Below, piece after piece: positions 7,081-14,995 of a stretch of DNA of 58,027 bases (positions are counted from its first letter, which is position 1; each line of letters begins with the position of its first letter). Source of the DNA: a virus. The stretch spans positions 1 through 58,027 of IMG/VR virus record IMGVR_UViG_3300046694_000622. One strand, written 5' to 3'. Both the position numbers and the translations under genes were made by a program. Under the pieces are notes generated by a model, which ran no database searches, was not told the origin of the DNA, and saw only the letters and a program-made list of their open reading frames with translations.

Positions 7081-7761
7081 TTATGCACTGAGTTTGGCAA
7101 ACACTGCGGGCAAGAAGAACGCGAAAGGGTTACCGGAACCAATAGTTAGTGCATACAAATTGCCACCCGAAAAATCCCACCAACAATACAGCGACCGACT
7201 CTGCTGCCCATCATTCAACATCGGCATACCGAAGGTATTGATAAGCATGTGTTCACCAGCGGGAAAGTTAAAGTTGACTCGATAGTAATTCCTAGGCACA
7301 GACTGCGCGGTGTAATCGGTTTTTACATAGCCCCAATTTTGGAATGAACGAGTGAATACAGCGTACGGCGTATCTGAATCAAACAGCAGCTTAGAGTTCC
7401 CATCCCACAAACGCATGCCAAACTTAGCTACCGCGCTAGCCGCGAAGCCACAGACAAAATAAGTCCCATTAGGCTGCAAGGTGTTTACGTCATAAGCTCG
7501 AACGTAGAACCCTGCCCACGCACCGGGTGATCCATTGACGCGCATAAAACACAAGCCGGCAACACCACTGTTACCCGCCGGCCGAATAAACACCAGCGGC
7601 GGCTCCTGGCTCGTAATTACAGCAGGGAAAAAAGTAGTCGATCCAAGACCTGATTCCTCTGTGGGTTGATAGGTTCCTTTTGCAAGTACTACCAACCTTG
7701 AAGACTCAGAATCGATTGTCACAACATTATCGCTATTTGTGTACTCTAATCCGTACGACAT
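7081..7761 (-). CDS. Tail tip or fibre protein, 226 aa
   Basis: Starts MSYGLEYTNSDNVVTIDSES. The repeated beta-strand pattern and aromatic-rich end (SLYCWWDFSGGNLYALTIG) fit a structural tail protein. Its ATG shares a base with the stop of the upstream 107-aa gene. The start motif (MSYGL/MSHGI) is shared with that upstream protein, so the two may be related in their N-terminal module. The role is inferred from its place between J and the collar-type fibre. Confidence 0.65.
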   Translation of the reverse strand: MSYGLEYTNSDNVVTIDSESSRLVVLAKGTYQPTEESGLGSTTFFPAVITSQEPPLVFIRPAGNSGVAGLCFMRVNGSPGAWAGFYVRAYDVNTLQPNGTYFVCGFAASAVAKFGMRLWDGNSKLLFDSDTPYAVFTRSFQNWGYVKTDYTAQSVPRNYYRVNFNFPAGEHMLINTFGMPMLNDGQQSRSLYCWWDFSGGNLYALTIGSGNPFAFFLPAVFAKLSA

Positions 7762-8084
7762 TAATAGAACCTTATTACTATGAGCCGCATGGTAACGCCG
7801 GTTTTATTACTGTATTGCTCTCGCCCACGTATATAGCTATACACACGAACAGCCCCGGCAATTACTTCAGTCTCAAGTTGTTTATCTAGGTTTACGTTGT
7901 AGCCGCCCACCGGCACGACGAAAGCGGCGCCGTTCTCCGGCGTTAGACCCGGCACCGAAATGGTTTGATAAGCAACCGAGTTACTGCCAGTCACGAGCCC
8001 GCTGTAAACGACCCGCATGGTGAAGGAGTTTTCATCTACTTGGAGCGCTCCATCGGCGCCCCATACCCGTATGCCATGGCTCAT
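7761..8084 (-). CDS. Tail tip accessory protein, 107 aa
   Basis: MSHGIRVWGADGALQVDENS and a beta-rich body; it overlaps the end of gene J by 4 nt (ATGA). Small J-proximal proteins with this opening are common in lambda-like Pseudomonas phages and are thought to be tail components. No enzymatic motif. Confidence 0.65.
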   Translation of the reverse strand: MSHGIRVWGADGALQVDENSFTMRVVYSGLVTGSNSVAYQTISVPGLTPENGAAFVVPVGGYNVNLDKQLETEVIAGAVRVYSYIRGREQYSNKTGVTMRLIVIRFY

Positions 8085-11000
8085 GCGTCGAGGTCCCCCA
8101 ACTGCACCCGCTTCACACCGTTCGCGTCATAGACCTTGATGGCTCTATTGGTCATCGTCAGGCGCCCACCACCAGCCCCCGGGCCGTTGAATTCCAAGTT
8201 GCCGGCCTTGTCCAGCTGCCAGCCTTGCACGCCGGCAATGTAGTTATCGGATTGCAGGTATTGGCCGATTTTCAGCATGGTGATGCTGCCGTTCTGGATA
8301 AAGGCCGAGTTCATGAACACTTGCCCGCCAGTGACCGCAAACGGCGAGGACAACGTACCGTTGACGCCGTTAACCACAGCAAAAAGATCCGCGCTCACCA
8401 GGAACTTGCTTTGCAACCCAGCCGGGCCGTTCTCAATGCCCAGCCCGATGCCCGCCGCCACGTACTGCCCTTGGCTGTTCAGCTGCATTTTTACCGACCA
8501 CATGGTGCGGGTCTTGCCATCAATCGATACCACCGCCTCACTGACTGTCTGTACGGCTGCGTTCGTGCTGCCGATAGAGACTTCCAGCTGTTCCGAGCGG
8601 CGCGCCTGGGCTGTATCACCATCCGCCCTGACGCGGGTTTCCTCGGCAAACTTCGCCGTAGATCCCCACGCCTGCAGCGCTCCAGCCAGAGTACCCTCCG
8701 CATCGTCATCCCGCCCGCCCATGTATACGGCCTCGACGGTAGTCCGGATCGAAGCCACCGCCGCATCGGTATCCACCTGAGCGTCCTGCACGTCCTGGAT
8801 CTTCGCCGAGCTGTCGTCGACCTCTAGTTCAATCGTGTTGATTCTCCGCGCCAGCGCATCATCTTCTCTGACGCGGGCCTCGGATTCAGCACCGATCGCC
8901 GCGGTATTGCCGCCGACCGAAGCGCTCAACAAATCCAGGCGGCTCGCTGTTGCAGTGCGGTCGATGACCAGCACCGTCTCCAGGGTACGGATTCCGGCTT
9001 GGTTGTTTGCAACCTGCGCATCGAGTGTGGTCAGGCGGATGGCCGTGGCCTCGCTTTCCGTAGCGCGGGTTCGCACCTCCACCGCAAACCTCGCGGCGCT
9101 ATCCCACTCACTCAGCGCCCCGGCCAAGTCCCCTTCCCCATCCTCATCCCGGTACGACGCCTGCAGTGATTGCAGGGAAGACGATGTAGCCGTGATCTTG
9201 CCGTCCACCGTGCTGATGTCGCTCGTGTTTTTATCGATCTGCACAGTCTGGGCGTTGACCGTCGTCACGATGCCGCCGATGTCGAGCCAGTAGGTCGAAT
9301 TAGGCGGCGCATTGGCCCCGCCGGCATTGGCGGGCACGGCCTTAATGGCGGTGTACAGGCGCTGGCCGCCGCGCACGTTGTCGTCTTTCAGGTAGCTTTT
9401 CGTCGGGACGTATTTCAGTGCATCAGTGATGCCATCGATCTGGCCCTGAAGCTCCTCCTTGGCCGCGTCAATTCGACCATTTACCGACTCCGGTCCGTCG
9501 CCGGAAATCTTGTCGATTTCATCCAGCAGGTGCTCGCCAAGCTCGGACTCGGTGATCTGGCCGGAGATCAAGTCCAGGATCGGGCCGGCTTCAGAGCTGG
9601 CCTGCCCCATCACGCCGCTTACCATTGGATAGAACGGACCGATGTTGCCGATCCTATCTACCAGGCGCGCCCAGAAGAAGAACGTGGTGCCCGCCAGCAA
9701 GCTCTGCATCGAGTAGTCGCTTTGCGGGTAGGCAAGGTCTGCCAGCTTCGTTGCCGCGCCCAGGTTGTTGGCCGGGCCATACCAGAGCTCCGTGCGCTGC
9801 GTGTCTTCGGCGCCAGCCGGGAAGCCCCACTTCAGGCGAATGCCAAACAGCAACGCTGTTGCGGTCAGGGATGTCACCGCCGGCGGCAAACCTGCTTTGC
9901 CCTTGAGGTTGGTCAGGATCGAGTTGCGCCAGATCGACGAGATGTCAAAGGCACTCACCGCGCGGACGCGGGCCACATAGGCACCAGCATAGATGCCGGT
10001 AACGTCGACACTGGTCAGCCCGGTGCGTTGCACTTTTATCCAGTTGCCGCTGTCCTTGCGCCACTCCACGTCGTAGCCGACCGCACCGGGCACCGCCGGC
10101 CAGGTAATCGTCATGGTGGCGACGGCGATGCCTTGGGAAACGACTGAACTTGCCGACAGGGTGACGCTGGCCGGCGCTGGAACGACGGTAATCGGGATGA
10201 CGCTGATCGGCCGCTCTTCCAATCGCGCGCCGGTATCGATGTGCGCAAACTTGCTTGGGTCGTACTGAACGGCCGAGATCTCGAACACACCTGGTTCGGG
10301 ACGGGATACGCTGGTCACTCGATACAGCGGCACAGCCAGATCGTCAGCGTCGAGCGCCCAGACAAGCTCGAGCTCCGGTACCGCCGAATAGGCAACAGTG
10401 ACTGTCACCACGCGGCCCGCCACGAATTGCACCGTACGCCCTTCGCATTTGCCATTAGGCAGGTTCAGGATCAGTCGATCGCCAGCCTTGGCCTGTGTGT
10501 CGCGGTCCAGCGTGATGGCGCGACGAGACACTGCGGTGATTCGCCCGCCGATTGCGCGGCCTGCCAGCAGTTCGTCAGCCACGGGAATGACGTAACCGGG
10601 TAGCGGGATCCGCCCGTCCAGACCCACTTTGAAACTGACGGCCCGGTCTTTGGCGTTGGTCAGCAGTGCCCATTTACCACGGCGCTGCGCCTCCGATTCC
10701 CGGGTGCAACCGACCGCGCTGATTTCCAGTGGGTTGTCACCGTAGCGCCGCTGCAACTTGGTATCGGTCACGGCGGTGACGTCAGTATCGTAGTTGTTTG
10801 CAGGATTGTCGTAGCTGATCAGAGCGCGGCTGTACCGAGTGCGCTCTGATGCGCTCGAATAGGTGAACTTGCCGTCGATGACATTTGCCCGGGTGTAAGC
10901 GAAGTCGAAGTCGGTTGCGCGCGGCATGTCCGACAGCGTGAAGACCTGGCCCTGCGCCCAGTAAGTCATGCCGCGGTAAATTGCCGAGATATCGCGCAGC

Positions 11001-12046
11001 AGCGACCAGGCATCGGCCTTGCCCTGCAGGTTGAGGTTGCAGATGAAGCGCGGCTCTTGCCCGCCCTTTCCGTCTGGCACCAACTGATCACAATACTGAG
11101 CGATCCGGTATAGCTCCCACTTATCGACCTGCCACGGTTTGATCCGACGACCAAGGCCGAAGCGGTCATTTACCGTGATGCCGTAGGTCACCCACGCTGG
11201 GTTATCGGTCCAAGCTTGCTTGAATGTTCCGTCCCAGATGCCGGTATAGGAGCGGGTCTCAGGATCGTAATTGCTTGGCACCTGCCATTTGCGGGCCCGG
11301 CAGTCGACAGTCACCGCCGGGATGTTGCGGAACTGCTCGGCCGAAAACTCGATGTAGAGAAGAGCGGTATTCGGATAGCGCAGCTTGGCGTCGATGACTT
11401 CAGTGAAGCCTGCGATCTGCATGGTGTCGGCGATTTTGTTGTTGTTCTGGTTGGGAGTGACACGGGTGATGCGCATCAGCCAGCCGCTGTTCGCCACTGG
11501 CAAGTCGATGCGTCGCGTGCGCTCGTAGGTGCTGGTGGTCTTGCCGTCGACAGCCTCGCTCAGCACTTGTTGATAGGCGCCGCCATCGGTGGCCAACTCA
11601 ACCTTGTACTCGATCCGGTAGCCGTTCACGTTGCCACTGGCATCGACCGATTGCAGGGCGGGCCAGGCGAAGCGCAGGCGCACGGCCGACAGTTCGGTAT
11701 TGCTGATTGCTCGCACATAGGGCGTACCGCTGCGCAGCTCGATACCGATTGAGGTCTCGTTCTCGATCGACGGAATACCCTGAATGTAACCCTGTTCGAT
11801 GGAGCCGCTGCGGTACTCCCACTTCACGTTCGGGAAGTTCATGTTGCCCTGGGGATCTTGCAGGGGCGTGTTGTCGAGATAAATGTCCTTGGCGGTCGGA
11901 ATGCCAGCGAACTCACCCTCACCCATGGCGATCAGGATCTTGGCCATAGCCACTGAGCGCAGGCTATCGGGCGCCTCAGTCGGGGTCTTGGGTTTGTCAG
12001 ATCCGCCCTTGGCGCCGTAAATTTCAACCTGCTGTGCTGCGTCCAT
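8081..12046 (-). CDS. J: Central tail fibre / host specificity protein J
   Basis: 1321 aa. The ATG at 12046 follows CTGGAGAAACTC and is preferred over a longer upstream frame. The N-terminal third is the phage tail J module (IYGAKGGSDKPKTPTEAPDS, later WQVDKWELYRIAQYCDQLVP). Fibronectin-III-like domains follow (about 650-830). The C-terminal part has repeated helical segments (TTVNAQTVQIDKNTSDISTV) and a DUF1983-type domain. In lambda, J forms the tail tip that binds the receptor. Size fits the family. Confidence 0.9.
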   Translation of the reverse strand: MDAAQQVEIYGAKGGSDKPKTPTEAPDSLRSVAMAKILIAMGEGEFAGIPTAKDIYLDNTPLQDPQGNMNFPNVKWEYRSGSIEQGYIQGIPSIENETSIGIELRSGTPYVRAISNTELSAVRLRFAWPALQSVDASGNVNGYRIEYKVELATDGGAYQQVLSEAVDGKTTSTYERTRRIDLPVANSGWLMRITRVTPNQNNNKIADTMQIAGFTEVIDAKLRYPNTALLYIEFSAEQFRNIPAVTVDCRARKWQVPSNYDPETRSYTGIWDGTFKQAWTDNPAWVTYGITVNDRFGLGRRIKPWQVDKWELYRIAQYCDQLVPDGKGGQEPRFICNLNLQGKADAWSLLRDISAIYRGMTYWAQGQVFTLSDMPRATDFDFAYTRANVIDGKFTYSSASERTRYSRALISYDNPANNYDTDVTAVTDTKLQRRYGDNPLEISAVGCTRESEAQRRGKWALLTNAKDRAVSFKVGLDGRIPLPGYVIPVADELLAGRAIGGRITAVSRRAITLDRDTQAKAGDRLILNLPNGKCEGRTVQFVAGRVVTVTVAYSAVPELELVWALDADDLAVPLYRVTSVSRPEPGVFEISAVQYDPSKFAHIDTGARLEERPISVIPITVVPAPASVTLSASSVVSQGIAVATMTITWPAVPGAVGYDVEWRKDSGNWIKVQRTGLTSVDVTGIYAGAYVARVRAVSAFDISSIWRNSILTNLKGKAGLPPAVTSLTATALLFGIRLKWGFPAGAEDTQRTELWYGPANNLGAATKLADLAYPQSDYSMQSLLAGTTFFFWARLVDRIGNIGPFYPMVSGVMGQASSEAGPILDLISGQITESELGEHLLDEIDKISGDGPESVNGRIDAAKEELQGQIDGITDALKYVPTKSYLKDDNVRGGQRLYTAIKAVPANAGGANAPPNSTYWLDIGGIVTTVNAQTVQIDKNTSDISTVDGKITATSSSLQSLQASYRDEDGEGDLAGALSEWDSAARFAVEVRTRATESEATAIRLTTLDAQVANNQAGIRTLETVLVIDRTATASRLDLLSASVGGNTAAIGAESEARVREDDALARRINTIELEVDDSSAKIQDVQDAQVDTDAAVASIRTTVEAVYMGGRDDDAEGTLAGALQAWGSTAKFAEETRVRADGDTAQARRSEQLEVSIGSTNAAVQTVSEAVVSIDGKTRTMWSVKMQLNSQGQYVAAGIGLGIENGPAGLQSKFLVSADLFAVVNGVNGTLSSPFAVTGGQVFMNSAFIQNGSITMLKIGQYLQSDNYIAGVQGWQLDKAGNLEFNGPGAGGGRLTMTNRAIKVYDANGVKRVQLGDLDA

Positions 12047-12059
12047 GAGTTTCTCCAGG

Positions 12060-12086
12060 CAATAAAAAACCGCCTCATGGGCGGCT
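12060..12086 (-). terminator. Hairpin terminator before gene J
   Basis: On the minus strand GCCGCC-CATGA-GGCGG is followed by TTTTTT and then the J ribosome site. It would limit read-through between the I and J genes. Confidence 0.6.
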
Positions 12087-12105
12087 GCGGCATTCGACTG
12101 CTCGA

Positions 12106-12705
12106 CTACATCTGGTCTTCGGCGTAGATCGCTGCACTGATGATCGCGCCACCCCAGCGGCGCTTGCCGATGCACAGTGGGACCGGGTTGCCGGATGCGG
12201 TGGTGTTCTTGGCGCTGCCGAAGGCATAGCCGGGGGTATTCTCGGGGGCAGCGCTGGTCTTCAGGCCCTTTGGTTGCGGGCTGAGCATTTGAACCACGCC
12301 ACCTGCCACCATTGCGATACCTACCGGCACAAGATTCAAGCTTGCCCCGCCCGTAGGGCCTGCAAGCAAGTATCCTGCGGCGATGAGCACAGCCCCTATT
12401 ACTGTTTGAATCACGCCGCCTCGCTTGCTACCGGTAATGATGGGAGCAATCCGAATTTCGCCAGAGCCACCATAGCTAAGCTCTTTTTCCGAAAGGTTTG
12501 AAGATCCACGGAAAACTGCAAACTCCAATCCCCTGGACTTTGCATTGGAGACGAAGCGCTCGAAGCCGGCTATCTGAACGCATAACGCTTTGATCGCCTC
12601 TGCCGGCGAGCGAACAGATAACCTGAACTCACGGCCGAACTGCCTCAAAGCTCCGTAGAGCTTGATGGTTGTCAGGGGCTGGTAATTGATGGCGAGCGTC
12701 GACAT
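12106..12705 (-). CDS. I: Tail assembly protein I
   Basis: 199 aa, lambda tail I family. An N-terminal ubiquitin-like fold (IKLYGALRQFGREFRLSVRS) is followed by a hydrophobic glycine-rich segment (about 103-140, VIGAVLIAAGYLLAGPTGGA) and a proline-rich end. Lambda I is needed for tail tip assembly but is not found in the mature virion. It sits between K and J as in lambda, with a lipoprotein gene inserted between K and I. Confidence 0.85.
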   Translation of the reverse strand: MSTLAINYQPLTTIKLYGALRQFGREFRLSVRSPAEAIKALCVQIAGFERFVSNAKSRGLEFAVFRGSSNLSEKELSYGGSGEIRIAPIITGSKRGGVIQTVIGAVLIAAGYLLAGPTGGASLNLVPVGIAMVAGGVVQMLSPQPKGLKTSAAPENTPGYAFGSAKNTTASGNPVPLCIGKRRWGGAIISAAIYAEDQM

Positions 12706-12719
12706 AACTTTTCTCCGAG

Positions 12720-12745
12720 CAATAAAAAACCGCCCGAAGGCGGTT
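12720..12745 (-). terminator. Hairpin terminator before gene I
   Basis: On the minus strand ACCGCC-TTCG-GGCGGT, a UUCG-type tetraloop hairpin, followed by TTTTTT. It ends the lipoprotein gene and precedes a GGAGAAAAG ribosome site. Confidence 0.7.
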
Positions 12746-12759
12746 TTAATTCATGCGCA

Positions 12760-13098
12760 CTACAGGCAGGATCGAGCAGTTTCTCCCCACTTTCCACCGC
12801 CCATGATTGCACTCGATTTGTAAATCCTCACCTGCGAGCCGCTGCCGGATCGATCGATATTAGCCAGCGCTGACGCTCCAACATAATCAAGATTCAGTAG
12901 AAGCCTGTAGCCTGTCTCAGTTTCGGTTGAGGTGGTCGCTGCATTGATTTCTTGCCACTTTGGCATGAGGCACTTTGCATATTTTGCAGGTTCTTTCGTC
13001 GTCGAAGCGGAAAGCTCTGGATTTCCTTCCTCGAGGGATGAAACCGAAGAACACCCCGCCAGCAGCATCACCGCCACCGCCCCTATCAAAATCCGCAT
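12760..13098 (-). CDS. Small lipoprotein moron within the tail operon
   Basis: 112 aa from the ATG at 13098 (GAGGA 7 nt upstream). The signal sequence and lipobox MRILIGAVAVMLLAGCSS predict a lipid-anchored protein. The mature part is short with two more Cys residues. It lies between K and I and is closed by its own terminator. Lipoproteins in such positions can block superinfection at the cell surface; that role is inference. Confidence 0.7.
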   Translation of the reverse strand: MRILIGAVAVMLLAGCSSVSSLEEGNPELSASTTKEPAKYAKCLMPKWQEINAATTSTETETGYRLLLNLDYVGASALANIDRSGSGSQVRIYKSSAIMGGGKWGETARSCL

Positions 13099-13130
13099 GA
13101 CCATTCCTCATCCTGAAAATGCCGACTGTA

Positions 13131-13886
13131 TCATTGCGCAGAGCGATGACGAAGAATCAGCCGTGCACGGTCCAGCCAAGGCCCGCCGAAGACAATAATC
13201 TCGCTTGGGCGGCCGTACAGGTGGTGCAGCAGGAAAGGTCCGGGGCCGAAGGTGTTCGCTTCTTCACCTGACAGAGCCGGATCGGAGCCGAGGTAGATCC
13301 CCGCATGGTTCGGGTGAGCCGTTCGGCCGACTGCCATGACAATCATGTCGCCGCGTTGTGGATGGTCGACACGGACAAAGCCCGCCGTCTCGTAGTTCGC
13401 TTCATACAGGCTGACCGCGTCCGCACTTTCCCACCAGCCGTCCTCACGCTTGAAGGCCTCGAACTCCAGCCCCAATTCGCGCTTGTACCAGTCCGCGCAA
13501 ACCTGCCAGCAGTCCCAGGCGCCGTGCACGAATGGCCGATTGAGTAGCGGCGTGCTGCCGGTCGGAGTGATGCTGCGCAAATCACCTTCCGGCCAGCTCA
13601 GGATGTGCCAAGGTAAAGCAGTCGCCTCACACATGGCCAAGTCATGCGCGGAAGGCCGGCTAGTGGCATCAGGATGCGAGTGAACGATGCCGATAACCTC
13701 GCCCAGATCTTCCGCTGACGCGTAGTCCTCCGGGTCGATCCGGAACTCTTCGTTTGGATCGGCCGCGATGTTCCGGCACGGGTGATACCGTTGTTTTCGC
13801 CCTACGGCCAGCAGCAAGCCACAGCACTCTTTCGGGTACTCGGCGGCGGCGTGTGCCTGGATCGCGCTCAGGATGTGCTTGCGCAT
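13131..13886 (-). CDS. K: Tail assembly protein K, JAMM and NlpC/P60 domains
   Basis: 251 aa with two domains. The N-terminal JAB/MPN metalloprotease has H69-S-H71, S79 and D82 of the JAMM motif. The C-terminal NlpC/P60 peptidase domain has the likely catalytic Cys126 (AWDCWQ) and His194 (PNHAGIY). Lambda K has this same two-domain build and acts in tail tip assembly, possibly in local peptidoglycan cleavage during injection. Confidence 0.88.
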   Translation of the reverse strand: MRKHILSAIQAHAAAEYPKECCGLLLAVGRKQRYHPCRNIAADPNEEFRIDPEDYASAEDLGEVIGIVHSHPDATSRPSAHDLAMCEATALPWHILSWPEGDLRSITPTGSTPLLNRPFVHGAWDCWQVCADWYKRELGLEFEAFKREDGWWESADAVSLYEANYETAGFVRVDHPQRGDMIVMAVGRTAHPNHAGIYLGSDPALSGEEANTFGPGPFLLHHLYGRPSEIIVFGGPWLDRARLILRHRSAQ

Positions 13887-13888
13887 GA

Positions 13889-14641
13889 TCAGCTCCGGGC
13901 AATCAGTGAAACGGCTGGAAACCCACCGTGGGGGAGTTGGTTATTCTGTCCGAAGCGCAATTGGCAGGACTTGAGCCCGCCCTTGCACTGATCCTTGCTC
14001 GGATCATCCGTGGGCTTGTCGTCGTCATCGAACCGTGCGCCGCCGGTATAGCCGCAGTTCGGCCCGCGGTAACCACCAGTCATGGCCCAATGGCAGAACG
14101 TGGTCATCTGGCGCCCCGGCAGCCCGTGGTTGTCGATCTCTCCTGGCGATGAAAGCTCCCACTGCACAGCCTCGCCGTCCTCGCCGGTTTTCTGATCAAT
14201 GAACCAGATCTCCAGCGCCTCCTGAGTGGGATCAGCAGTCGGGTTGCCGGCCGGGAAGTTCTTCGCATCGAGGTATTGAGCCATGGTCTCGCGTACGGTC
14301 AGCTGAAACTTCAGCAAATCGTCGAAGGCCAAGCACAGCGCCGTGATACGCCCGTTGACGTTGCCAGCAGTGAACACTGGCCGCGTTGCGGTGCCATTAC
14401 TGTCTGCGCCGATGCCTTCTATCTGAACCGGCCAGGCCGCGTATTCGTTGCCCTGCCACCAGATCGACTTGGCTGGCAGTTCGTCTACTGAACCCTCGTA
14501 TGCCAGCAGCTCGGCGGGTGTGTGCGGGATCGCGTGACCGTGGAAACGCAGCACGTCGGCGCCATACTCCGTGCCGTCAATTTCAAATAGCCGCACTTCC
14601 CCGCCGGGCTCCAGTTTCTGGATGTCCGTTATCAATGCCAT
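13889..14641 (-). CDS. L: Minor tail protein L
   Basis: 250 aa, Phage_tail_L family. The C-terminal half has conserved cysteines (FCHW, NCGY, QCKGGLKSC) that bind an iron-sulfur cluster in lambda L. It is a distal tail ring component. AAGGA lies upstream of the ATG. K follows after 2 nt and M precedes by 12 nt, as in lambda. Confidence 0.87.
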   Translation of the reverse strand: MALITDIQKLEPGGEVRLFEIDGTEYGADVLRFHGHAIPHTPAELLAYEGSVDELPAKSIWWQGNEYAAWPVQIEGIGADSNGTATRPVFTAGNVNGRITALCLAFDDLLKFQLTVRETMAQYLDAKNFPAGNPTADPTQEALEIWFIDQKTGEDGEAVQWELSSPGEIDNHGLPGRQMTTFCHWAMTGGYRGPNCGYTGGARFDDDDKPTDDPSKDQCKGGLKSCQLRFGQNNQLPHGGFPAVSLIARS

Positions 14642-14653
14642 GCTGCAGTTTCC

Positions 14654-14992
14654 TTATGGGTGAAAGGTTTGCTCGAAAGTGCCGGTCAGCGTGTAAACGT
14701 CACCGCCCCTGTGCGCAGGCTTGTAGCCGTTGCACTTGTAGAGCCCGAGCTCTCCGAGTGGCGGCGTCCACAGGAAGGCTTTCGCCCCAGCGTGGCGGTC
14801 GAGGAAGGCAATGATCTGTTTGATCGCGGCGGCCTTGCCGGTGTAGCTGAACGGCCAGGACTGCGATTTGTTGTTGATGCCGTCCGACACTGATTGGCTG
14901 TAGCCGTCGGCGAATTGTTTGGAGCGCACCCGCTGACTGATGTCGCCCTCGGCCCCTTTTTCGATCTGCCAGGTGAATCGCTCAATTGCCAT
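14654..14992 (-). CDS. M: Minor tail protein M
   Basis: 112 aa, phage minor tail family (PF05939). It shows the expected FLWTPPLGELGLYKCNGYKP and FTGTFEQ-like end (TLTGTFEQTFHP). It forms the distal tail/baseplate hub with L. It starts 3 nt after the tape measure stop. Confidence 0.85.
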   Translation of the reverse strand: MAIERFTWQIEKGAEGDISQRVRSKQFADGYSQSVSDGINNKSQSWPFSYTGKAAAIKQIIAFLDRHAGAKAFLWTPPLGELGLYKCNGYKPAHRGGDVYTLTGTFEQTFHP

Positions 14993-14995
14993 AAG

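Noticed and set aside
9170-10147. A 325-codon plus-strand frame opposite gene J
   Set aside because: Antisense shadow of J; Arg/His/Val-rich, no domain or start signal.
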